Assembly (NCBI GenBank): GCA_003250275.1 | Contig: QKGW01000266.1 | Location: 1-10,099, forward strand | Source: Alphaproteobacteria bacterium | Lineage (GTDB): Bacteria > Pseudomonadota > Alphaproteobacteria > Rhodospirillales > Rhodospirillaceae | Direction of reading: 5' to 3' | Length of the DNA stretch: 10,099 nt | Shown here: one piece after another, positions 1 to 5,788 of the stretch | Numbering within the stretch: the stretch's first letter is position 1 | Layout of the letters: each line of letters starts with the position of its first letter | Notes under the pieces: generated by a model | Told to the model about the DNA's origin: nothing | Seen by the model: only the letters and a program-made list of their open reading frames with translations | Databases searched by the model: none | Made by a program: the position numbers and the translations under genes

Positions 1-780
1 CAGGAGGATGCCGGGCCAGCCGGAGCCGAGCACCACGGTCATCTCGCCCGCCGGGGCGTCGACCGAGGCGAGGTTGACCTCGGCCTGACGCACCGCCGCG
101 TCGACCGCGTGCTTCCACGCGTCGGGGGTGACGAAGCGGTCGTAGGCCTCGCGTCCGCCGCAGCCGAACGAGCCGGTTTCGCGGCGACCGTCGCGCTCCA
201 TCATCACCGAGACGTTGACCCGCACCAGCGGGCGGACGTCGAAGGCGAGCGAGCCGTCGGCGCGCAGCACCGCCACCGCCTGCCAACTCGCCGCGAGCGA
301 GGCCATCACCTGGCGCACCGCCGGGTCCTTGGCGCGGGCGTAAGCGTCGATCTCCTTGAGGATCGCCACCTTGGCGGCGAAGTCGAGGTCCTCGACCGGG
401 TTGATCTCGCCGTAGAGGTGGCGGTTGGTCTTGCCCGGCGCGACCGCGAGGCTGCCGGAATGGCCACCGCGCGCCGCCTGCACGGTCTGCGCGGCACGCT
501 TCAGCAGCGCCTCGTCGAAGCCTTCCGCGTGGGCGTAGCCGGTCGCCTCGCCCGCCACCGCGCGCAGGCCGAAGCCCATGCTCTGGTCGTAGGTCGCGGT
601 CTTGACCACGCCGTCGTCGAGCGCCACCGCCTCGGAGCGGCGCGCTTCGAGGAAGAGTTCGCCGTCGTCGCAGCCCGCGAGCGCGTCGGCGACGATGCGC
701 GCGGCGGCGGCCTGATCGAGGCCGGACGGGGCGAAGAACAGCGCCTCGGGGCTCGCGGCGGGGGTTCGGGCGTCGGGCAT
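1..780 (-). CDS. tldD: TldD metalloprotease subunit, N-terminal 260 residues (partial)
   Basis: This is the N-terminal part of TldD. TldD pairs with TldE/PmbA to form a cytoplasmic zinc protease that degrades unfolded peptides and, in some bacteria, matures peptides such as microcin B17 or helps clear CcdA. The start is ATG at 780-778, preceded by an AGGAG-type Shine-Dalgarno at 788-793 with suitable spacing. The reading frame stays open to the left edge. Recognisable family blocks include an early segment reading GELFLEARRSEAVALDDGVVK, then SMGFGLRAVAGEATGYAH, and the last visible residues VVLGSGWPGILL. In E. coli TldD the latter block is followed directly by the HExxxH zinc motif, so the catalytic site lies just outside the window. 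Nothing looks broken. It is divergent from the oxidoreductase gene at 961, with 180 bp between the two starts. The family assignment is confident; substrate and partner cannot be judged here. Confidence 0.93.
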   Translation of the reverse strand, partial: MPDARTPAASPEALFFAPSGLDQAAAARIVADALAGCDDGELFLEARRSEAVALDDGVVKTATYDQSMGFGLRAVAGEATGYAHAEGFDEALLKRAAQTVQAARGGHSGSLAVAPGKTNRHLYGEINPVEDLDFAAKVAILKEIDAYARAKDPAVRQVMASLAASWQAVAVLRADGSLAFDVRPLVRVNVSVMMERDGRRETGSFGCGGREAYDRFVTPDAWKHAVDAAVRQAEVNLASVDAPAGEMTVVLGSGWPGILL

Positions 781-960
781 CGGCGGGTCTCCTGCTTCGC
801 AATCGGGGATGGCATCCTAACCGGCCCGGGGCGCGGCGGGTATCCGCTTTTGAGATCGCGTCCCCGCGCGCAAAAAGCAACCCGGCGATCCGGACTTGCA
901 CCACACCCGTTGCGGGTCCAATTGTGTGCGATGGGTTTTTTCTTCGCGTGATGACATTTC
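781..960. other. Divergent intergenic region between tldD and the oxidoreductase gene
   Basis: This 180-bp stretch must hold the start signals of both divergent genes. I could not find convincing -35/-10 pairs in either direction. Visible structure: a small inverted repeat ACCCG-TTG-CGGGT at 905-917; a locally AT-richer segment around 920-970, unlike the surrounding DNA; and two similar T-rich blocks, TGGGTTTTTTCTTCG at 932-946 and TGGGTTTTTCCTTGG at 962-976, offset by exactly 30 bp. The first block lies in a six-codon frame (ATG 931 to TGA 951). The second overlaps the start of the oxidoreductase gene. No clear Shine-Dalgarno precedes 961. Confidence 0.5.
788..793 (-). promoter_or_regulatory. 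Shine-Dalgarno of tldD
   Basis: On the minus strand this reads AGGAGA, 7 bases upstream of the ATG at 780. It supports that codon as the tldD start. Confidence 0.7.
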
Positions 961-976
961 GTGGGTTTTTCCTTGG
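931..976 (+). repeat. Imperfect direct repeat, 30-bp period, at the oxidoreductase start
   Basis: TGGGTTTTTTCTTCG (932-946) recurs with small changes as TGGGTTTTTCCTTGG (962-976). Because the period is a multiple of three, both copies are in the same frame. The first encodes M-G-F-F-F-A then TGA (931-951), and the second encodes the start of the real protein, M-G-F-S-L-D. This could be a small duplication of the start region or chance similarity in a T-rich tract. Confidence 0.4.
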
Positions 977-3900
977 ACACCGCTATCGGCCCGTCTCTCA
1001 GCCTCGGTTTCGGCCTCGGCTTCGATGACCTCTACGCGCGCGACGGCCTCGTTCGCCTCGACGCCGCCTTCCTCGACTTCCTCGATCCCGACACCGCCGC
1101 CGCGCTCCGCGCCGCGCGCGCCGCGCCCGACGCCCTCGGCGCGAAGGCGGAGGCCGAGCTGCTGCTGCGCCTCGCGCCCGCATTCGACGCCTTCGTCGGC
1201 GAACTCTTCGGCGTCGCCGCCGAACTCGCCGCGTTGCGCGCCGAGGCGGAGGCGCTCGCGCCGCTCGGCGCGGCCAAGCGGCTGTTCGTGCAGCGCCGCG
1301 CGCTCAAGGCTTACGGGCCTGCCGCGGTGGCGGAGATGGACGGGGTGGCGCTCACCCTCGCGGTGGCGAAGAAGCTCGGCGGCCGCTTCGGCGAACTCGC
1401 CTTCGCCGAAACCGTGATGGCGTGGCTCGACGACGCCGAGGCGCACGCCGACGACCTCGACCTGTTCGCGCGCTTCGCCGCGTGGGCGAGCCAGACCCCC
1501 GAGGGCCGCCGCGCCCACCACCGCGGCGTGCTGTTCAACCACCCCGGCAAGCACGACCCGCTGGAACTGGTGCCGACCGTCGCGCGCGACGGCGCGGTGC
1601 CGCTCAAGGAAGCGCCGCCCGCCGCGTGGCGGCGGCGCGCGGGCTTCTCGCTCACCGACGCGGGCGCGGACCGCGCCGTCGCCGCCGATCAGGCAAACTA
1701 CTGCATCACCTGCCACAAGCAGGGCAAGGACAGTTGCTCCAAGGGAATGCCCGACAAGGCGACCGGGACGACCGCGGTCAACCCGCTCGGCCGCCGGATG
1801 GCGGGCTGCCCGCTCGAGGAACGCATCTCCGAGATGATCGCGGCGAAGCGCGACGGCCACGCCGCCGCCGCGCTCGGCATCGTCGCGGTCGACAACCCGC
1901 TGTGCGCTGGCACCGGCCACCGCATCTGCAACGACTGCATGGTCGCCTGCGTCTACCAGAACCAGATGCGCGACCCGGTCAACATCCCCGAGATCGAAAC
2001 CCGCGTGCTCAAGGACGTGCTCGGCCTGCCGTGGGGCTTCGAGATCTACGCGCTGACGACGCGCTGGAACCCGTTCTCGCTGCGCGCGCCCTTGCCCGCG
2101 CCGGAAAGCGGCTACGCGGTGCTGGTCGCGGGCCTCGGCCCGGCGGGCTACAGCCTCGCCCAGCGCCTGCTGCGCGAGGGCCACGCGGTGGCGGCGGTCG
2201 ACGGTCTCAAGATCGAACCGCTCGACCCCAACCTCTCGGGCGTCGACGCGGCGGGCAACGCGGTGCCGTTCCGCCCGATCCGCGACGTCGCGGAACTCTG
2301 GCGCGACCTCGATACCCGCGTCACCGCCGGGTTCGGCGGCGTCGCCGAGTACGGCATCACGGTGCGCTGGGACAAGAACTTCCTCACCGTGATCCGCCTG
2401 ATCCTCGAACGCGACCGGCGCTTCCGGATGTACGGCGGGGTGCGCTTCGGCTCGACCCTCGACTTCGCCGATGCCAAGGCCTACGGCTTCGACCACGTCG
2501 CGCTCTGCCTCGGTGCGGGCAAGCCGACGCTGGTGCCGATGACCGGCAAGCTCAAGCCCGGCGTCCGCCAGGCCTCGGATTTCCTGATGGCGTTGCAGCT
2601 CACCGGCGCGGCGCACCCGCGCTCGGTGGCGAATTTGCAGGTGCGCCTGCCGGTGGCGGTGATCGGCGGCGGCCTCACCGCGATCGACGCCTGCACCGAG
2701 GCGCTCGCCTACTATCCAGTGCAGGTGGAGAAGTTCCTCGCCCGTTACGAAACCCTCGTCGCCGAGCGCGGCCGCGACGCCGTCGAGGCGGCGTGGAGCG
2801 CGGGCGAACGCGAGATTTCCGAGGAGTTCCTCGCCCACGCCCGCGCGATCCGCGCCGAGAAGGACCGCGCCGCGCGCACCGGCGAAACGCCGAAGGTGCT
2901 GGAACTGCTGCGCGGCTGGGGCGGCGCGACGCTGGTCTACCGCCGCAAGCTCACCGACTCCCCGGCCTACCGCAACAACCACGAGGAAATCACCAAGGCG
3001 CTCGAAGAGGGCATCTCGGTCGCCGAGGAATGGTCGCCGGTGGCGGTGCATTCCGACGCCCACGGCTGGGCCGAAACCCTTCAGGTCAGCCACGCCGCCG
3101 ACGGACGCCAGGCGTCGATCCCGGCGCGCACGGTGATCGTCGCCGCCGGCACGGTGCCCAACACCACCCTCGCGCGCGAAGGCGTCGGCGGCCTCGCGGT
3201 CGACGGCAAGCACTTCCAGGCGCTCGACGAAACCGGCGCGGCGATCCGCCCCGAGCCCTCGGTCAAGCCGGAGCGGCCGCACGTGCTGGTCGACGCCGCC
3301 GAGGCGGAGATGCCGGTGTCGTTCTTCGGCGACCTCCACCCCGGTTTCGCCGGCAACGTCGTCGCGGCGATGGCCTCGGCGCGCGCGGGCGCGCCGGTGA
3401 TCGGCCGCACCCTCGCGAAGCGGCCGCCCTGCGACGGCGACGCCGCGGCCCGCTTCGCGCGCCTCGACGCCGACCTCCGCGCCACCGTGCGGCGCGTCGA
3501 ACGCCTCACCCCGACGATCGTCGAAGTGGTGGTGCACGCGCCGCTCGCGGCGCGGCGCTTCCGTCCCGGCCAGTTCTTCCGCCTCCAGAACTTCGCCGCC
3601 AACGCGCGCGAAACCGCCGACACCCTGCTCGCGATGGAGGGCGTCGCGCTCACCGGCGCGTGGGTCGACGCGGAGAAGGGCGAACTCGCGATGATCGTCC
3701 TCGAAATGGGCGGATCGTCGGACCTCTGCGCCTTCCTCCGCCCCGGCGAGCCGGTGGTGGTGATGGGCCCGACCGGCGCGCCGACGGAAATCCCCGAGGG
3801 CGGCACCGTCGTCCTCGTCGGCGGCGGCCTCGGCAACGCGGTGCTGTTCTCGATCGGCAAGGCGCTCAAGGACGCGGGCTGCCGCGTGCTCTACTTCGCC

Positions 3901-4443
3901 GGCTACCGCCGCGCCGCCGACCGCTTCAAGGTGGCGGACATCCTCGCCGCCTCCGATGTGGTGGTGTGGTGCTGCGACGAACCCGCCGACTTCACCCCCG
4001 AACGCCCGGACGACAAGGCCTTCACCGGCAACATCGTCGCGGCGATGCAGGCCTACGCGAGCGGCGCGCTCGGCGGCGCGCCGATCCCGCTCGACGCGGC
4101 GGAACGGATGATCGTGATCGGCTCGGACCGGATGATGGCGGCGGTGAAGGACGCGCGGAAGGGCGCGCTCGCCCCTTATCTCAAGCGCTGCGGCGCGGCG
4201 GTCGGGTCGATCAACTCGCCGATGCAGTGCATGATGAAGGAAATCTGCGCCCAGTGCCTGCAGCGCCACGTCGACCCCGAAACCGGCGCGGAAACCGTGA
4301 TCTACTCCTGCGCCAACCAGGATCAGGACCTCGACCGCGTCGACTTCGTCAGCCTGCACGAGCGGCTGTCGCAGAACACCGCGCAGGAACGCCTCACGCG
4401 TTTGTGGGTCGACCGCGAACTCCGCCGCCTCGGCAACCGCTGA
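961..4443 (+). CDS. Fused GltD/NfnB-like and PyrK/NfnA-like iron-sulfur flavoprotein oxidoreductase
   Basis: A 1160-residue cytoplasmic redox enzyme. Residues 1-240 form an Ala/Leu-rich, probably helical region I do not recognise. Next is a GltD/DPYD-type iron-sulfur region with eight cysteines (248, 251, 259, 283, 315, 323, 326, 330), enough for two 4Fe-4S clusters. An FAD Rossmann site GLGPAG is at 391-396, a second nucleotide site GGGLTAID at 569-576, YRRK at 660-663, and the closing FAD motif FFGD at 788-791. The second half is a ferredoxin-reductase-like module: RPGQFF at 868-873, NAD site VGGGLGNA at 953-960, and C-terminal cysteines 1090, 1096, 1099 and 1117 typical of a PyrK-like 2Fe-2S site. 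This order matches NfnB followed by NfnA, so NAD(P)H/ferredoxin electron transfer is inferred; the real substrates are unknown. The start is GTG 961, because TGA codons at 949 and 952 block anything upstream; TTG 973 is possible. No good Shine-Dalgarno is seen. Confidence 0.85.
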   Translation: MGFSLDTAIGPSLSLGFGLGFDDLYARDGLVRLDAAFLDFLDPDTAAALRAARAAPDALGAKAEAELLLRLAPAFDAFVGELFGVAAELAALRAEAEALAPLGAAKRLFVQRRALKAYGPAAVAEMDGVALTLAVAKKLGGRFGELAFAETVMAWLDDAEAHADDLDLFARFAAWASQTPEGRRAHHRGVLFNHPGKHDPLELVPTVARDGAVPLKEAPPAAWRRRAGFSLTDAGADRAVAADQANYCITCHKQGKDSCSKGMPDKATGTTAVNPLGRRMAGCPLEERISEMIAAKRDGHAAAALGIVAVDNPLCAGTGHRICNDCMVACVYQNQMRDPVNIPEIETRVLKDVLGLPWGFEIYALTTRWNPFSLRAPLPAPESGYAVLVAGLGPAGYSLAQRLLREGHAVAAVDGLKIEPLDPNLSGVDAAGNAVPFRPIRDVAELWRDLDTRVTAGFGGVAEYGITVRWDKNFLTVIRLILERDRRFRMYGGVRFGSTLDFADAKAYGFDHVALCLGAGKPTLVPMTGKLKPGVRQASDFLMALQLTGAAHPRSVANLQVRLPVAVIGGGLTAIDACTEALAYYPVQVEKFLARYETLVAERGRDAVEAAWSAGEREISEEFLAHARAIRAEKDRAARTGETPKVLELLRGWGGATLVYRRKLTDSPAYRNNHEEITKALEEGISVAEEWSPVAVHSDAHGWAETLQVSHAADGRQASIPARTVIVAAGTVPNTTLAREGVGGLAVDGKHFQALDETGAAIRPEPSVKPERPHVLVDAAEAEMPVSFFGDLHPGFAGNVVAAMASARAGAPVIGRTLAKRPPCDGDAAARFARLDADLRATVRRVERLTPTIVEVVVHAPLAARRFRPGQFFRLQNFAANARETADTLLAMEGVALTGAWVDAEKGELAMIVLEMGGSSDLCAFLRPGEPVVVMGPTGAPTEIPEGGTVVLVGGGLGNAVLFSIGKALKDAGCRVLYFAGYRRAADRFKVADILAASDVVVWCCDEPADFTPERPDDKAFTGNIVAAMQAYASGALGGAPIPLDAAERMIVIGSDRMMAAVKDARKGALAPYLKRCGAAVGSINSPMQCMMKEICAQCLQRHVDPETGAETVIYSCANQDQDLDRVDFVSLHERLSQNTAQERLTRLWVDRELRRLGNR

Positions 4444-4449
4444 GGCGGC
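4444..4449. other. Six-base convergent gap
   Basis: The stop codons of the oxidoreductase (TGA 4441-4443, plus) and the REC-EAL gene (TGA 4450-4452, minus) are separated by six bases. There is no room for an intrinsic terminator here, so each transcript must end inside the other gene or by Rho. Confidence 0.9.
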
Positions 4450-5646
4450 TCAGGCCTGCGTCCACCCCGCGAGCCACGCCGGCAGATCGTCGGGCGGGAG
4501 CGGGCGGCTGACGAAATAGCCCTGCACCAGATCGACGCCGAGCGACGCGACGAGGTCCCAGTCCTCCTCGGTCTCGACGCCCTCGGCGACCACCGTCATG
4601 CCGAGGCGCTGGGCGAGAACGACGCTCGATTCGAGGATCGAGCGCGCGGTCTCGTTGTGCTGCGCACCGTTGACGAAAGCGCGGTCGATCTTGAGTTCGG
4701 TGAAGGGGATGCGCTTGAGCTGTTCGAGCGACGAATGCCCAGTGCCGAAATCGTCGATGCTGAGCGCGATCCCCTTGAGCCGCAGCCGGGTGAGGATTTC
4801 GAGCGGCACCACGACGTTGGCGATGAGGCGGGTCTCGGTGACTTCGAGCACCACCTGGTGCGGGTCCATGCCCGCCTCGCGGATGGTGCCGACGGCGAAG
4901 TCGACGAACTCCAGGCGGTTGAGGTTGTCCATCGACACGTTGACCGCGACCTTGAGGTCGAGCCCGGCGGCGCGCCACGCCGCGCCCTGGCGCATCGCGA
5001 GCGAGAACACCCGCTCGGTGAGAGCGTCGATCAGGCCGTTCGCCTCGGCCACCGCGACGAACACGTCGGGCGGGATGAAGCCGCGCTCGGGGTCGTGCCA
5101 GCGCGCCAGGGTTTCGACGCCAACGAGTTCGCGCGTCGCCACCGCCACCTTCGGCTGGAAGTGCACCGCGATCCGGTCCTCGGCGAGCGCCGCCCGGAGT
5201 TCCGAGGCCTTCACCGAGACGCCGGGACGGCTGCGCCGCGACTCCGGCCCGACCTCCGAACGGCCGATCAGCTCGGCGAGCTGCGCCGCGTCGACCGGCT
5301 TCGAGAGAAACCCGAGGATGTTGAGATTCTGCGCCCGCCCGAGCTGCTGTGCGGTTTCGAGGATGCGCTTGTCCTCGCCGCTGATCAGCGCGATGCCGCC
5401 GCCGTAGTTGCGCTCCACCAGATGGCGGAGGAACTCGATGCCGTCCATGCCCGGCATGTTGAGATCGCAGAGGATGATGTCGGGCGCGCCCTCGGCATCG
5501 ATCGAGCCCAGGGCCTCGGCGCCGCCCGACGCCTTGCGCACGTCGGTCGCGCCCGAAGTTTCGAGGATCCGCGCCACCAGAGCACGAATGAACTCCTCGT
5601 CGTCGACGACGAGATAGCGATGGCGGGAGATGGAGGAGACTGTCAC
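4450..5646 (-). CDS. REC-EAL response regulator, predicted cyclic-di-GMP phosphodiesterase (RocR/VieA-like)
   Basis: A 398-residue protein with an N-terminal receiver and a C-terminal EAL domain, close in layout and length to Pseudomonas RocR. In the receiver (about 9-125), the acidic pair is D15/D16, the phosphoacceptor is D61 in CDLNMPGMDG, and S89 and K116 complete the site. The EAL domain (about 150-395) keeps the expected metal and catalytic residues: E178 (motif ETL rather than EAL), N236, E268, D298/D299 in DDFGTG, K319, D321, E355, E358 and Q375. It is therefore predicted to hydrolyse cyclic-di-GMP to pGpG, with phosphorylation tuning activity. The start is GTG 5646, because an excellent GGAAGGAAG ribosome site ends 7 bases upstream. 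An ATG at 5733 would add 29 unconserved residues. It follows the hybrid kinase gene in the same direction after 142 bp, so that kinase is the likely phosphodonor. No DNA-binding domain is present. Confidence 0.93.
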   Translation of the reverse strand: MTVSSISRHRYLVVDDEEFIRALVARILETSGATDVRKASGGAEALGSIDAEGAPDIILCDLNMPGMDGIEFLRHLVERNYGGGIALISGEDKRILETAQQLGRAQNLNILGFLSKPVDAAQLAELIGRSEVGPESRRSRPGVSVKASELRAALAEDRIAVHFQPKVAVATRELVGVETLARWHDPERGFIPPDVFVAVAEANGLIDALTERVFSLAMRQGAAWRAAGLDLKVAVNVSMDNLNRLEFVDFAVGTIREAGMDPHQVVLEVTETRLIANVVVPLEILTRLRLKGIALSIDDFGTGHSSLEQLKRIPFTELKIDRAFVNGAQHNETARSILESSVVLAQRLGMTVVAEGVETEEDWDLVASLGVDLVQGYFVSRPLPPDDLPAWLAGWTQA

Positions 5647-5653
5647 GGCGCTG

Positions 5654-5662
5654 CTTCCTTCC
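5654..5662 (-). promoter_or_regulatory. Strong Shine-Dalgarno deciding the REC-EAL start
   Basis: On the minus strand this reads GGAAGGAAG, 7 bases before GTG 5646. Nothing comparable precedes the in-frame ATG at 5733, so the GTG is preferred. Confidence 0.75.
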
Positions 5663-5690
5663 GGATCGCTACCCGAGAACCACGCGCACG

Positions 5691-5708
5691 TGCGGCGGTG
5701 CCGCCGCA
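5691..5708 (-). other. GC-rich hairpin in the REC-EAL leader
   Basis: TGCGGCGG and CCGCCGCA form a perfect 8-bp inverted repeat around 2 bases (a 7-bp stem with a 4-base loop is more realistic). No T-run follows on either strand, so it is not a standard intrinsic terminator. It would lie in the 5' leader if the promoter proposed at 5724-5752 is used. It could stabilise or process the transcript between the two genes, or simply be a GC-rich coincidence. Confidence 0.45.
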
Positions 5709-5712
5709 AGCA

Positions 5713-5733
5713 TGACACCAAACATTCTGACAC
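5713..5733. repeat. TGACAC direct repeat, 15-bp period
   Basis: TGACAC occurs at 5713-5718 and 5728-5733 on the plus strand (GTGTCA on the minus strand), with start-to-start spacing of 15 bp. It overlaps the -10 element of the proposed promoter, so it could be an operator for a direct-repeat-binding regulator. Two 6-mers are weak evidence on their own. Confidence 0.3.
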
Positions 5734-5752
5734 ACTCGACGGGCGTCGTTAA
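5724..5752 (-). promoter_or_regulatory. Possible sigma70-type promoter for the REC-EAL gene
   Basis: On the minus strand, TTAACG (5747-5752) and CAGAAT (5724-5729) are separated by exactly 17 bases. Each matches four of six consensus positions. The segment is much AT-richer than its surroundings and lies after the kinase stop codon. A start near 5716 would give a leader of about 70 bases. The REC-EAL gene could thus be transcribed separately as well as by read-through from the kinase gene. Confidence 0.4.
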
Positions 5753-5788
5753 CGAAATCCGCATATACGTGCGAACGCGCCGCCCACA

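Noticed and set aside
109..951. A 280-codon plus-strand frame over tldD and the intergenic region
   Set aside because: It lies antisense to tldD, which has a strong ribosome site and clear family motifs. The composition is His/Arg/Ala-rich noise.
817..4359. A 1180-codon open frame on the minus strand opposite the oxidoreductase gene
   Set aside because: Its translation is dominated by Arg, His, Ala, Glu and Gly with no domain motif. Such frames arise opposite GC-rich genes with strong third-position bias. The plus-strand gene has clear cofactor motifs.
1422..4511. A 1029-codon plus-strand frame inside the oxidoreductase gene
   Set aside because: It is extremely rich in Arg, Pro, Gly and Ala, as expected of a shifted reading of GC-rich coding DNA, and has no motifs.
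5691..5708. Intrinsic terminator after the kinase gene
   Set aside because: The hairpin is good but has no following T-run on either strand, and it lies about 80 bases past the stop, within the probable leader of the next gene.
4657..5715. A 352-codon plus-strand frame opposite the REC-EAL gene
   Set aside because: Antisense mirror of the EAL coding sequence, with biased composition and no motif.
5647..5733. N-terminal extension of the REC-EAL protein from ATG 5733
   Set aside because: The extra 29 residues resemble no receiver sequence and cover the promoter-like and hairpin region. The GTG at 5646 has a far better ribosome site.
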